A stretch of DNA of 64,000 nucleotides from an uncultured Collinsella sp. (GTDB lineage: Bacteria > Actinomycetota > Coriobacteriia > Coriobacteriales > Coriobacteriaceae): assembly GCA_934643145.1 (NCBI GenBank), contig CAKUBM010000004.1, positions 1 through 64,000 on the forward strand, in the 5' to 3' direction. This document shows positions 1 to 16,163 of the stretch, piece by piece. The notes under the pieces are model-generated. The model searched no databases. It was not told where the DNA came from and worked only from the letters and a program-made list of their open reading frames with translations. Within the stretch, counting starts at the first letter, position 1, and every line of letters begins with the position of its first letter. Made by a program: the position numbers and the translations under genes.

Positions 1-4463
<4,463 letters not shown>

Positions 4464-4469
4464 AGTCAA

Positions 4470-7961
<3,492 letters not shown>

Positions 7962-8034
7962 CAGGTTTTTCCTCCTTCACGGAAATGCTCGGTGGGTTGG
8001 CGAGGCATAGCTTCGCCAGTTATCGCAACCTAAT

Positions 8035-8062
8035 AGTTTATCAGGTACCGACCGTTGGGCAA
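8035..8062 (-). promoter_or_regulatory. Candidate rpoB promoter
   Basis: On the minus strand TTGCCC (8057-8062) and TAAACT (8035-8040) are separated by 16 bp, about 74 bp upstream of the rpoB GTG. GGCTTTTC precedes the -35, resembling the GGTTTTC before the -35 of the rplJ, rpmG and tRNA-tuf promoters. Both boxes are imperfect. Confidence 0.5.
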
Positions 8063-8194
8063 GAAAAGCCTTGACGCGATTGAGTTTTTGGAGTAGCAAT
8101 TTTTTTCGACAGAAAACATGCAGGTAAATAGTGGTATACCGAACATCTGTTCATATATTTTCTGTGAACAGAGAGTCAGCAATCGCAGCTCTTA

Positions 8195-8228
8195 TAAAAA
8201 ACGGGCGCGAACCGAGGTCCGCGCCCGT
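8195..8228 (-). terminator. galU Rho-independent terminator
   Basis: Hairpin with 9-bp arms ACGGGCGCG / CGCGCCCGT followed on the minus strand by a run of T residues, 20 bp past the galU stop. It separates galU from rpoB. Confidence 0.9.
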
Positions 8229-8248
8229 AAATATCGTTGCCCGAAGGC

Positions 8249-9157
8249 CTACTTGCGCATCAAACCGCCGCGCTCGTCGATGGCGTCCCAGAAGGCACCG
8301 GCAAAGCGAGGATCGCTTGCAGCCATGAGGGCGTTGGTGGCCATCCAGCCAGACGGGGTACCGGTATCGTAGCCCGACAGCGGGTCGATGACGACAGCGT
8401 ACATGGCCTCACGGTCGAGCGAGCGGGCCATGGCGTCGGTCAGCTGAATCTCGCCGCCCTTACCGGCCTGCTGATCGGCCAGCAGGTCCATGACCAGCGG
8501 GCTCAGCAGGTAGCGACCGACGATGTACAGGTTGGACGGAGCCGCCTCGGGAGCGGGCTTCTCAACCAGACCGCCGATGCGCCACACGGCACCCGGCTCA
8601 GCATCGGCAACGTCCTCGGCACCCTCGAGCGAACCGACGCGCTCACCGGCGATAACGCCGTAGCGACTGACCTCCTCGGGCGAGCAAGCAGCGACGGCGA
8701 TAACCGAAGCGCCACCGTGCTCCTTGGAAACGGCAAGCATCTTGTCGCAGATGTCACGGTTGGGCACAACGTAATCGCCCAGAAGAACCAGGAAGTTCTC
8801 CCCTGCCACAGCGTCGGCAGCAGAGCGAATGGCGTGACCGAGGCCCTTGGGCTCGTACTGATAACGGAAGTCGACCGGCATACCGCCCGCATGGGCGACA
8901 GCGTCGGCGTAGGCGTCCTTACCGCGCTCGCGAAGCAGGTTCTCGAGCGAACGGTCGGGCTGGAAGTAGTTCAGCAGCTCGGGCTTGCCGGGCGAGGTAA
9001 CGATGATGGCGTCGTCGACCTCCTCGGGGTCGAGCGCCTCCTCGACGACATACTGGATGACCGGCTTGTCGAGCACCGGCAGCATCTCTTTGGGCGTGCA
9101 CTTGGTGCCAGGCAGAAAACGCGTGCCAAGACCGGCGGCGGGGATGATTGCCTTCAT
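8249..9157 (-). CDS. galU: UTP--glucose-1-phosphate uridylyltransferase
   Basis: Makes UDP-glucose from UTP and glucose-1-phosphate, a cytoplasmic step feeding cell-envelope polysaccharides and the Leloir pathway. The protein (302 residues) opens with the nucleotidyltransferase signature AAGLGTRFLPGTK...PKEMLPV, and EPKGLGHAI and FLVLLGDY are typical of the family. I chose the ATG at 9157; a TTG 9 nt upstream is in frame but only 3 nt from the AAAGGA ribosome-binding site. It has its own terminator and a candidate promoter (TTAACG-17-GATAAT), so it is a single-gene unit lying between rplJL and rpoBC. That position is unusual. Confidence 0.95.
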   Translation of the reverse strand: MKAIIPAAGLGTRFLPGTKCTPKEMLPVLDKPVIQYVVEEALDPEEVDDAIIVTSPGKPELLNYFQPDRSLENLLRERGKDAYADAVAHAGGMPVDFRYQYEPKGLGHAIRSAADAVAGENFLVLLGDYVVPNRDICDKMLAVSKEHGGASVIAVAACSPEEVSRYGVIAGERVGSLEGAEDVADAEPGAVWRIGGLVEKPAPEAAPSNLYIVGRYLLSPLVMDLLADQQAGKGGEIQLTDAMARSLDREAMYAVVIDPLSGYDTGTPSGWMATNALMAASDPRFAGAFWDAIDERGGLMRK

Positions 9158-9238
9158 ATTATTCAAGGATCCTTTCGCAGGCGCAGGATGCGCCCTGTGC
9201 GTGCGGCACGGCGGCCGCAGACCAAATTGCGATACCGA

Positions 9239-9267
9239 ATTATCTTACCGCCGTTAATTAACGTTAA
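9239..9267 (-). promoter_or_regulatory. Candidate galU promoter
   Basis: Minus-strand TTAACG (9262-9267), 17 bp, GATAAT (9239-9244). The spacer overlaps AT-rich palindromic sequence (TTAATTAA, TTAACGTTAA) that could be an operator; no regulator is identified. The rest of the 9158-9404 gap shows nothing else recognisable. Confidence 0.5.
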
Positions 9268-9404
9268 TGCAGGCAAGCGCCATTCTTCAGCAGGTCAACG
9301 CAAATTATTGCTCGAATGGTGCAATTTTATCGACCAACGGTAGCGATCCCAAAGCACCGCAAACGACAGCAATTTGCATGCCGAGCCAGCAAAATAGAGG
9401 GGTC

Positions 9405-9443
9405 ATAACAAAAAAGACGGGGCTCGCAATGCGAACCCCGTCT
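9405..9443 (-). terminator. rplJL terminator
   Basis: Arms AGACGGGG / CCCCGTCT (9415-9422 / 9436-9443), followed on the minus strand by TTTTTT, 28 bp past the rplL stop. It ends the rplJ-rplL unit before galU. Confidence 0.92.
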
Positions 9444-9470
9444 GCAAAGAAATCTGGCGAGAAAGCCTGA

Positions 9471-9848
9471 TTACTTGAGGGTGACAGCAGCGCCAGCAGC
9501 CTCGAGCTTCTCCTTGGCAGCCTCGGCGTCCTCCTTCTTGGCACCCTCGAGAACAGCCTTGGGAGCGCCCTCGACGACCTCCTTGGCCTCCTTCAGGCCA
9601 AGGTTGGTGAGCTCACGGACGGCCTTGATGACCTGGATCTTGTTGTCGCCGAAGCCCTCGAGCACGACGTCAAACTCGGTCTTCTCCTCGGCCTCAGCAG
9701 CGCCAGCAGCGGGAGCGGCGACAACAGCGGCAGGAGCAGCGGCGGAAACGCCGAAGGTGTCCTCGATAGCCTTAACGAGCTCGGAAGCCTCGAGAAGGGT
9801 CATTTCCTTAAGAGCATCGATGATCTCATCGGTGGTAAGCTTAGCCAT
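9471..9848 (-). CDS. rplL: 50S ribosomal protein L7/L12
   Basis: Stalk protein of the large subunit that recruits translation GTPases; 125 residues. The N-terminal dimerisation segment ([20 protein letters not shown]), the Ala-rich hinge (about residues 35-55) and the conserved C-terminal domain ([20 protein letters not shown], then [13 protein letters not shown]) are all visible. The ATG at 9848 follows AAAGGA with 7 nt spacing. Upstream in-frame codons (from 9881) have no ribosome-binding site. It is co-transcribed with rplJ. Confidence 0.99.
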   Translation of the reverse strand: MAKLTTDEIIDALKEMTLLEASELVKAIEDTFGVSAAAPAAVVAAPAAGAAEAEEKTEFDVVLEGFGDNKIQVIKAVRELTNLGLKEAKEVVEGAPKAVLEGAKKEDAEAAKEKLEAAGAAVTLK

Positions 9849-9950
9849 TTCTAAGTCCTTTCGGTTTCCGTGTCTGTGCACGGAGATCAGTTAAAACACG
9901 GCGCGAATGCGCCAGGGGTGCGGCGTTGCCGCCGCGGGTGAAAACAGCGA

Positions 9951-10472
9951 CTAGGCTGCCTTCTGCTCGGAGACCTGCTGGATCGAACGAGCGAGACCAG
10001 AGGAAACGCCGTTGACGCAGACAGCGATGTCGCGAGCGAAACCGGAGATGAGACCGGCGATCTGGCCGAGAAGCTGATCCTTGGTGGGCAGCTCGGCGAT
10101 AGCCTTAACATCATCAGCGGAAACGGCCTTGCCGTCGGAGATACCGCCCTTGATCTCAAGGACGCCCTTGGACTTAGCGGAGAAGTCCTTAAGGGCCTTA
10201 GCGGCCTCGACCGGCTCGGACTCGTAGAACACATAAGCGACGGGGCCGGCGAGGATCTCGTCGAGCTCGGGCTGCTCCTGGTTCTTGAGGGCGATCTTGA
10301 CCAGGTTGTTCTTGTAGACCTTCATCTCGGCGCCGCACTCGCGAAGCTGATGACGCAGCTCCTGAGCCTGCTTAACCGTCAGACCGTTGTAGTTGACGAC
10401 GAACAGACCGGCGTTCTCGGCGATACGGGACTCAATCTCTGCAACCTTGTCGATTTTGTACTGCTGGGGCAT
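9951..10472 (-). CDS. rplJ: 50S ribosomal protein L10
   Basis: Binds 23S rRNA and anchors L7/L12 dimers at the stalk base; 173 residues, normal length. The N-terminal half (SRIAENAGLFVVNYNGLTV, KVYKNNLVKIAL) is canonical, and the C-terminal helix that carries L12 is present. The start ATG at 10472 follows GAGGAGG. The 5' leader (10536-10681) carries an L10-type structured RNA and an intrinsic attenuator, so expression is probably autoregulated by L10(L12)n. rplKA, its usual upstream neighbours, are 33 kb away. Confidence 0.99.
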   Translation of the reverse strand: MPQQYKIDKVAEIESRIAENAGLFVVNYNGLTVKQAQELRHQLRECGAEMKVYKNNLVKIALKNQEQPELDEILAGPVAYVFYESEPVEAAKALKDFSAKSKGVLEIKGGISDGKAVSADDVKAIAELPTKDQLLGQIAGLISGFARDIAVCVNGVSSGLARSIQQVSEQKAA

Positions 10473-10535
10473 GAATTACACCTCCTCGAATTCTTTCCGG
10501 GCACGGTCCGCCACAAGGACGTGACGGGGGCATGT

Positions 10536-10574
10536 CCAAAAAGAAAGCCCCCGCGCTGCATGAGCGACGGGGGC
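10536..10574 (-). terminator. Attenuator in the rplJ leader
   Basis: GC-rich hairpin (stem GCCCCCG / CGGGGGC, 10547-10574) followed on the minus strand by TTTCTTTTT, about 60 nt before the rplJ ATG. Placed inside the leader it would terminate transcription unless the upstream L10-leader fold prevents it. Confidence 0.8.
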
Positions 10575-10681
10575 GAGAAGACATATCTACTCGACCACCT
10601 CGGCTGGCGGGATATCCCATTAAGCTCGCGGGCGATGCCCGTTTGCACCGGCTGTCTCTGGCAGCGGATTCGTGCGTGAAC
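10575..10681 (-). ncRNA. Ribosomal protein L10 leader
   Basis: 5' UTR of rplJ. The minus strand holds the elements I associate with the L10 leader: AGACAGCCGGTGC (10645-10657), a GCTTAATGG segment and CCGCCAGCCGAGGTG, followed by the attenuator hairpin. The family binds the L10(L12)4 complex and controls rplJL. A search with the L10_leader covariance model would settle it. Confidence 0.8.
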
Positions 10682-10688
10682 CGAAAGT

Positions 10689-10717
10689 ATTATGGCGGGG
10701 ACCCCGGCGTCGGTCAA
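10689..10717 (-). promoter_or_regulatory. rplJ operon promoter
   Basis: Minus-strand TTGACC (10712-10717), exactly 17 bp, CATAAT (10689-10694): a near-consensus sigma-70-type promoter about 8 bp ahead of the L10 leader. GGTTTTCCG immediately precedes the -35. The -35 end lies at the edge of the large inverted repeat 10714-10919. Confidence 0.85.
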
Positions 10718-10919
10718 CGGAAAACCGGGCTGCACACAATTCCACCATCCGGCCGCGCCGCCGAAGGCCGGGCGCAAGGTTTTCGCTCGGTCAGGTCCTG
10801 GGCTCGCTCGGAAAGGACATTAAGTGCTTTCCGGCTCGTGCGGAATCTACGAAAACCTTGCGCCCGGCCTTCGGCGGCGCGGCCTGCGGTGACTTTGGGG
10901 CAGCCCGGTTTTCCGTTGA
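10714..10919. repeat. 206-bp two-block inverted repeat
   Basis: Outer arms of 20 bp (10714-10733 / 10900-10919) and inner arms of 35 bp (10751-10785 / 10850-10884) are perfect reverse complements. They are separated by unpaired 17- and 15-bp stretches. The centre holds a further small hairpin GGAAAG...CTTTCC (10810-10832). No coding function and no T-tract are seen. It lies between the aminotransferase stop and the rplJ promoter and copies the GGTTTTCCGTTGA part of that promoter in opposite orientation. Confidence 0.95.
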
Positions 10920-10978
10920 GCGACGCCCCCCACGCATAATCCTTATGTCGGCGGGCTGATGTGTTGCGTCCCGTTGGG

Positions 10979-12115
10979 CTATAAGGTTGAAATGAAGGTG
11001 GACAGGCGATTTAGGCCTTCGTCCAGATCTTGGTCGGAAACGCAATAGCTGAGGCGGATGTGGCCTTCGGTTCCGAAGCAGTCTCCGGGGACTAGGGCTA
11101 CGTTGGCTTCTTTGATGGCTTTGATGCAGAAGGCTTCGTTTGTTAGGCCGTACTGTTTGATGCTGGGAAAGGCATAGAAGGCTCCTGCAGGTTCTACGAC
11201 GTCGAGGCCCATGGCGTTTAAGGCTGCGAGTACGCGTTCGCGGCGGGCTCGGTAGACTTTGAGCATGGGGGTTGGGTCGACGGTCAGGGCTCGGGCCGCG
11301 GCGTCCATCTCGAAGGAGACGGCGCTCGATACTAGGTATTGGTGGGCCTTTGCGATCTCGGCGATGACGGGGGCTGCCGCTGCGAGCCAGCCCAGGCGCC
11401 AGCCGGTCATGGCCCAGGGTTTGGAGAAGCTCTCGATGACCACCGTCTGCTCGCGTAGCTCCGGGTGGCGCTGGGCAAATCGCTCGTAGCCGCCCACGTA
11501 GACCAGGCGGTTATATACGTCGTCGCAGATTACGTAGATGCCCGCCTGGTCTGCCACGCGTGCCACGGCGTCGAGCGATGCCGCGTTGAGAATGCAGCCC
11601 GTAGGATTGTTGGGCGTGCAGATGACGATGGCCTTAGTCGCCGGCGTCACGCAAGCACGAAGTGCGTCCTCGTCAATCTGGAATTGCGCAGGCTCCGTAT
11701 CCAAAAAGACCGCTTTGGCGTGGTTGGCCACGACGATGCTCTCGTACAGGCCAAAGGCCGGCGTGGGGATAATAACCTCGTCGCCGGGGTTGAGCATAGC
11801 CATGAGTGTTGCCGACAGGGCCTCGGTCGCGCCGTCGGTCAGGATGACCTCGTCGGCCGAAAACGCCAGGCCCGCGTCCCCCATGTAGGCAGACAGCGCC
11901 TCGCGCAGGGCGGGACGGCCGTTGTTGGGCGGATAGTGCGTGTCGCCGCGGCCCAGCGCGGCGGTCACCTCGGCGCTAATCACATCGGGCGTGGGAAAAT
12001 CGGGCTCGCCGAGCGCGAGCGCGATACACCCCGGGTGCTGGGCGGCGAGCGCGTTGATCCGACGGATGCCGGAGGGCTTGAGCGTGGCAAGCGAGGTATT
12101 CATGGGCAGACGCAT
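10979..12115 (-). CDS. PLP-dependent class I aminotransferase
   Basis: Fold-type I aminotransferase (378 residues), most like the aspartate/aromatic group. It transfers an amino group from an amino acid to a 2-oxoacid in the cytoplasm. The PLP-lysine motif SFSKPWAMTGWRLGW is clear, along with TPNNPTG (ring contact) and the C-terminal RLSYC arginine that binds the substrate carboxylate. The ATG at 12115 follows AAAGGA by 5 nt. It is monocistronic, divergent from the gene at 12209, and reads into the 206-bp inverted repeat. The exact substrate (aspartate, alanine or aromatic) cannot be decided from sequence alone. Confidence 0.9.
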   Translation of the reverse strand: MRLPMNTSLATLKPSGIRRINALAAQHPGCIALALGEPDFPTPDVISAEVTAALGRGDTHYPPNNGRPALREALSAYMGDAGLAFSADEVILTDGATEALSATLMAMLNPGDEVIIPTPAFGLYESIVVANHAKAVFLDTEPAQFQIDEDALRACVTPATKAIVICTPNNPTGCILNAASLDAVARVADQAGIYVICDDVYNRLVYVGGYERFAQRHPELREQTVVIESFSKPWAMTGWRLGWLAAAAPVIAEIAKAHQYLVSSAVSFEMDAAARALTVDPTPMLKVYRARRERVLAALNAMGLDVVEPAGAFYAFPSIKQYGLTNEAFCIKAIKEANVALVPGDCFGTEGHIRLSYCVSDQDLDEGLNRLSTFISTL

Positions 12116-12208
12116 GGCGTTCCTTTCGTAAGGGTTGCACTAGGATAGCGCGGCGGAGCGCCGTCAGACGGTGTAACCTAAACGGAAACCAACCGGAAAG
12201 GAGGCGGC

Positions 12209-12868
12209 ATGGAGACAATCGCGCGCGGCGATGTACCAAAAACGTTGCAGACCATTGCGTATATCAGCATTCCCAGTAGCGCCGATCTTGAGTTCTTGCT
12301 CTGGGACCTGCAGGATGCCATCGCGGCCTATGCACAGCTTTCCGGCACCGCGCTCCCCCACCCGGTCGATTTGGAGACGAATGATGCCGGTGCAGTCGAT
12401 GGAATGGTGCTCGCTGTTGACGATGCATTTGATGATGAGGCTATGATCGCTGGCGAGCAGATACTCGATCGCCTTGGGAATACAGAGACACGCATCTATG
12501 TCGTCGTCCAGGCCGCGTCCAAAAACAACAAGCAGGCAGACGAAGTCCTCGACCGCCTGTACCGGGCATGTATTCTACGTGACCTGCCATGGTGCGACGG
12601 CGTTGTCATCTGTGCCTGCAGCGGCATCGCAGCGCTTCGCCATTCACCACGCATGGGCCTCTTGCGCCGACCATTTTCGGAAGCGATGGATAAGCTTGTG
12701 GGCGCCGTGCGCATGGGCTGCTCCATAGAGCATGCGCAGCTGCTTGGCGGCGGCAATGCCGGCAGCGTCGACGCCGATGGCATGGTGCGCGCCAGGCCCG
12801 CCGTGCCCGCACCAATCTGGCGCGCCATCATCAAACGCCTCAGCGCCCATGCTCAATCAGATATCTAA
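12209..12868 (+). CDS. Conserved-looking protein, possible flavodoxin-like fold
   Basis: 219 residues with a strong AAAGGAGG site 6 nt before the ATG. I do not recognise it with confidence. Alternating beta/alpha segments (RIYVVVQAASKNNKQ; then a Leu/Arg helix; LPWCDGVVICACSG; then RRPFSEAMDKLVGAVRMG) loosely resemble a flavodoxin-like NADPH-FMN reductase or iron-sulfur flavoprotein layout. No diagnostic FMN loop is obvious, there are no membrane segments, and four cysteines are scattered. It is divergent from the aminotransferase and convergent with the glycosylase gene, whose stop lies 1 bp away. Real gene by ribosome-binding site and codon use; function unknown. Confidence 0.75.
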   Translation: METIARGDVPKTLQTIAYISIPSSADLEFLLWDLQDAIAAYAQLSGTALPHPVDLETNDAGAVDGMVLAVDDAFDDEAMIAGEQILDRLGNTETRIYVVVQAASKNNKQADEVLDRLYRACILRDLPWCDGVVICACSGIAALRHSPRMGLLRRPFSEAMDKLVGAVRMGCSIEHAQLLGGGNAGSVDADGMVRARPAVPAPIWRAIIKRLSAHAQSDI

Positions 12869-12869
12869 A

Positions 12870-13433
12870 TTACAGAGCGCCCCAGTCAACTGCCTCGCGC
12901 CAGCGCTCGACAAGGCGCTCCAGACGCCAAGCCGCATTGGCGGGACTTGTCGAGGGCAGGACGATGGCGGACAGCCCGGTGCGTTCTTGTAGATAGCGCT
13001 TGTAGAGCCGGCCAGCTGTACCACCGTTGCATATCACCTGCTCAATAGGAGCTGCGCCGGCAATGCGCTCAACATGCGCCGGCACAACGTTTTTGATGCT
13101 GGCGTCACTCGAGCCCTTGATGTCGCAGCTCTCGATCACATCCCACAGGGCCACGCCGCCGTTCAACAGCATGGAGCGCTTGGCGGCAATCGAGGCGTCG
13201 AGCGTCGCAGGCTCGCTGTCTGCCAAAGGGTCGCCCTCGTTGGGCGGCACGGGCACACCGAGACACGCGGCCATCACGCGCCAAAAGCGATTCTGAGGGT
13301 TGCCGTAATAAAAGGCATTGGCACGCGAAAGCACCGAGGGAAACGACCCGAGCACCAAAACGCGCGAGTGCTGGTCGAACACGGGCTCAAACCCATGCTC
13401 AATATGTTGATAGCCCTCGTCAGACGTTGCCAT
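12870..13433 (-). CDS. DNA-deoxyinosine glycosylase (uracil-DNA glycosylase superfamily)
   Basis: Removes hypoxanthine, the deamination product of adenine, from DNA. 187 residues. LVLGSFPSVLSRA, FYYGNPQNRFWRVMA and the C-terminal LPSTSPANAAW match the pattern of the small deoxyinosine glycosylase branch related to Mug/UDG. The start ATG is 3 nt past the stop of the upstream GH13 gene, with GAGGG inside that gene's end, so the two are translationally coupled. The functional link to an amylase is not obvious. Confidence 0.85.
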   Translation of the reverse strand: MATSDEGYQHIEHGFEPVFDQHSRVLVLGSFPSVLSRANAFYYGNPQNRFWRVMAACLGVPVPPNEGDPLADSEPATLDASIAAKRSMLLNGGVALWDVIESCDIKGSSDASIKNVVPAHVERIAGAAPIEQVICNGGTAGRLYKRYLQERTGLSAIVLPSTSPANAAWRLERLVERWREAVDWGAL

Positions 13434-13436
13434 GGC

Positions 13437-14813
13437 CTAGGCCCTCAGCAGATAACGCACCTCGTAGGGCGCAAGCTCAAGGACGCCCGTCAGTTCGACC
13501 GTGGGCACGCCGTCGGCAAGCAGGTCGACAAAGGAGCCGTTGAGCTCGCCGGCGGTGAAAGTATACCTCTCATCCACGGCATTGACCGCCACGAGCACCG
13601 TCGAGCCGTCACAGGCGCGCTCGAACAGCAGCTGCTTGTTCTGGATCACCACGTTGCGATAGGCACCGTAGTTGAGAGCGCGTGCCGCCGCATCGTCTGT
13701 CGAGCGCAGGTGCGCGAGCTGCTTGATGAAGGCCGTCAGCTCGTTGGGCGCAGGCTCATCGAGCGCAGGTCGCAGCGCCCAGTCGCCATCGGGGCCGCCC
13801 TTTTCGCCAGGAATCCCCCACTCGCTGCCATAGTAGACGCACGGAATGCCCGGCATGCCAAACAGCATGCCATAGGCGGGGCGCAGGCAGGACTTGTCGG
13901 TAAGGATGCTCGCCAGGCGCGGCACATCGTGGTTGTCGACAAACGACAGCAAGTGTTTGCCGCGGTAGATGCACCACGGATCGCCGCCAAACTGACGATG
14001 CAGCGAATGGGCGATCTCGAACATGTTGACCGAGTTAAAGCTGGAGTACAGGCCCTTGTAGCACTCGTAGTTGGTGCAGGAGTCGAGCATCTCGTCGTTG
14101 ACGATCTGGTTGTAGTCGCCGTGGAGCGTCTCGCCGATCAGCACGAAGTCGGGCTTGAGCTCACGGGCAAAGGCGTGCAGCCGGCGCATAAAGTCGCGGT
14201 CGAGCATATAGGCAACGTCCAGGCGCAGACCGTCGACACCAAAGACGTCGGCCCAACGGCGCACGGACTCGAGCAGGTAATCGACCACGGCGGGATTTTG
14301 CAAGTTGAGCTTCACAAGCTCAAAATGGCCTTCCCAGCCCTCGTACCAAAAGCCGTCGCCATAGCAGGAGTCGCCGTCAAAGCTAATGTGGAACCAATCC
14401 TTGTAGGGCGAGTCCCACTTACGCTCCTGCACATCGCGGAAGGCCCAAAAGCCACGGCCCACATGGTTAAAAACGGCATCGAGTACCACGCGAATGCCAT
14501 GGGCATGCAGCGTCTCGCACACGGCGGCAAAATCGGCATCCCCGCCCAGGCGACGGTCGAGATGGCGCAGGCTGCGCGTATCGTAGCCGTGGCTATCAGA
14601 CTCGAGCGGCGGGTTGATGAGCACGGCGCCAACGCCGAGTTCCTGCAGGTAGTCGGCCCATTGGGCGATTTTCATGATGGGGGCATCGGGGTTGGGTGCA
14701 GTGCCGGCAGCTTGAGAGAGTTCGTCCTCGGCGACGGGTGCGGCGTTCTCGCGCGGAGCTCCGCAAAAGCCCAGCGGATAGATCTGGTAGAACGTCGTCT
14801 GGTATGCCCACAT
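13437..14813 (-). CDS. GH13 alpha-amylase family glycosidase
   Basis: Cytoplasmic (no signal peptide) glycoside hydrolase family 13 enzyme, 458 residues, probably acting on maltodextrins or cyclodextrins. The conserved regions are in order: DAVFNHVGRG (region I), GLRLDVAYM (region II with the Asp nucleophile), LIGETLHGD (region III acid/base Glu) and SFVDNHDVPR (region IV). A short N-terminal Ala/Pro-rich insert (about residues 20-45) precedes the barrel, and a C-terminal beta domain follows. GGGAGG precedes the ATG at 14813. First gene of a two-gene unit with the glycosylase. Confidence 0.92.
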   Translation of the reverse strand: MWAYQTTFYQIYPLGFCGAPRENAAPVAEDELSQAAGTAPNPDAPIMKIAQWADYLQELGVGAVLINPPLESDSHGYDTRSLRHLDRRLGGDADFAAVCETLHAHGIRVVLDAVFNHVGRGFWAFRDVQERKWDSPYKDWFHISFDGDSCYGDGFWYEGWEGHFELVKLNLQNPAVVDYLLESVRRWADVFGVDGLRLDVAYMLDRDFMRRLHAFARELKPDFVLIGETLHGDYNQIVNDEMLDSCTNYECYKGLYSSFNSVNMFEIAHSLHRQFGGDPWCIYRGKHLLSFVDNHDVPRLASILTDKSCLRPAYGMLFGMPGIPCVYYGSEWGIPGEKGGPDGDWALRPALDEPAPNELTAFIKQLAHLRSTDDAAARALNYGAYRNVVIQNKQLLFERACDGSTVLVAVNAVDERYTFTAGELNGSFVDLLADGVPTVELTGVLELAPYEVRYLLRA

Positions 14814-14884
14814 AGCAACCTCCCGGTAAGCTCAACACAACGACATCCATTGTATGCCCAGCTTGCATCCTCTTCCCCAAAATA

Positions 14885-14951
14885 AGTTGCGGTGGAATAG
14901 TTCCTGCTTGGGCGTTCAGAGGCCTTAAACAGGAACTATTTCACCGCAACT
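14885..14951. repeat. Palindromic element, 22-bp arms
   Basis: Arms 14885-14906 and 14930-14951 are reverse complements with one mismatch (AGTTGCGGTG...GTTCCTG), around a 23-bp loop. It lies between the MFS stop and the amylase start, with no T-tract. A similar GAATAGTT-centred palindrome occurs at 48732-48787. Confidence 0.9.
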
Positions 14952-14966
14952 GATGAGGGGATGTGG

Positions 14967-16163
14967 CTAGGCGACGGGCTTTGCGCGGCGTATGGCCGGG
15001 AACAGTACGGTAATGGCGAGGATGACGCCCACGACAGCGATCGTGCCGCCCGCGTAGCCGATCCAAGCGATGCCCGGGCCCGACACCACGGCGCCGCCGA
15101 TTGCGGTGCCCGTGCCGATACCCAGATTGAACAGGCCCGAGAAGATCGACATAGCGACAGCCGACGAATCCGCCGGCGTGTTCTTGATGAGCTCGGCCTG
15201 GAACGCCACGTTAAAGGCCGTGGCGCAGCAGCCCCACAGTGCGCAGACGGCAAGCACTGCCGCGAGCGACGATGCGGCCGGACCCATGAGCAGCAGGGCC
15301 GCCGGCACGCCGGAGAGCGTAATAGCCAAGAACGGGAAGCGATGCCCATCGAACAGGCGGCCAAACAGCCAGCTTCCGAGCAGACCAGAGCAGCCAAACG
15401 CCGTCAGCGTCATGGTGATGGCGCCCGCGTCGACGTGCGCGACCTGTGCCAGGAAGGGCTCGATATAGCTGTAACCCGCGTAGTAGCCGGTCGCCATAAA
15501 AACCGTGACCGCGTAGAGCGCGATCAGGAGCGGGTTCTTGAGCAGCTCGGGCAACTGTTTGACGGTAAAGCGCTCGCCCGCCGGCATGGCCGGGAACACG
15601 GTCGCCTGGTAGACGACCGCGATGGCCGAGAGGACCCCGACCACGGCAAACGTCATGCGCCAGCCCACGGCCAAGCCAATAGCGCGACCGAGGGGCAGAC
15701 CAAAGATCTGCGCGATGGACGAGCCCGTAGCGATCATGCTGATGGCGAGCGCCCCGTGGCGAGTGTCGACCAGGCGCGAGGCCATAATCGAAGCGACCGA
15801 CCAGAACACGGCATGTGCGCAAGCGACCACCAGGCGCGCACAGACCAGGATGGGATAAGTCGGCGCCACAGCGGACAGAAACTGGCCCAGCGAAAACACG
15901 GCCAGCACGCCCAGCAACATCCGCTTGAACTCAAAGCGCGAAGCGAACACCATGAGCGGCAGCGACAGCAACATGACGCCCCAGGCATAGACCGAGATCA
16001 TGATGCCGGCTTGGGACTCGGTGAGCGAGAACGACGCGGCGATGTCAGTCAGAAGGCCGATGGGCATAAACTCCGACGTGTTGAACACGAACGCACAGCA
16101 GGTGAGCCCGACGAGCGGGAGCCACTGCCTGAGCGTGATGCCGTCTTGCCTTGCCCGACTCAT
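14967..16163 (-). CDS. MFS transporter, sugar-efflux (SotB-like) type
   Basis: Twelve-helix major facilitator, 398 residues. The first helix FVFNTSEFMPIGLL and following SFSLTESQAG resemble the SotB/YdeA sugar-efflux and arabinose-exporter group; the physiological substrate is unknown. The motif-A-like loop between helices 2 and 3 is SRFEFKRMLLG. I chose the ATG at 16163 (GGAG 9 nt upstream) over a TTG at 16178. A TATAAT with CTGACG 18 bp upstream lies just after the feoAB hairpin, giving it its own promoter. Confidence 0.85.
   Translation of the reverse strand: MSRARQDGITLRQWLPLVGLTCCAFVFNTSEFMPIGLLTDIAASFSLTESQAGIMISVYAWGVMLLSLPLMVFASRFEFKRMLLGVLAVFSLGQFLSAVAPTYPILVCARLVVACAHAVFWSVASIMASRLVDTRHGALAISMIATGSSIAQIFGLPLGRAIGLAVGWRMTFAVVGVLSAIAVVYQATVFPAMPAGERFTVKQLPELLKNPLLIALYAVTVFMATGYYAGYSYIEPFLAQVAHVDAGAITMTLTAFGCSGLLGSWLFGRLFDGHRFPFLAITLSGVPAALLLMGPAASSLAAVLAVCALWGCCATAFNVAFQAELIKNTPADSSAVAMSIFSGLFNLGIGTGTAIGGAVVSGPGIAWIGYAGGTIAVVGVILAITVLFPAIRRAKPVA

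Noticed and set aside
8118..8372. Small plus-strand frame covering the rpoB-galU gap
   Set aside because: Runs through the galU terminator and into galU antisense; no ribosome-binding site.
10895..10945. Second plus-strand promoter in the inverted copy (TTGAGC ... CATAAT)
   Set aside because: Spacing is only 13 bp, too short for sigma-70-type recognition, and no gene lies downstream on that strand.
13074..14885. 603-codon plus-strand frame
   Set aside because: Antisense of the GH13 and glycosylase genes, which have full catalytic motifs.
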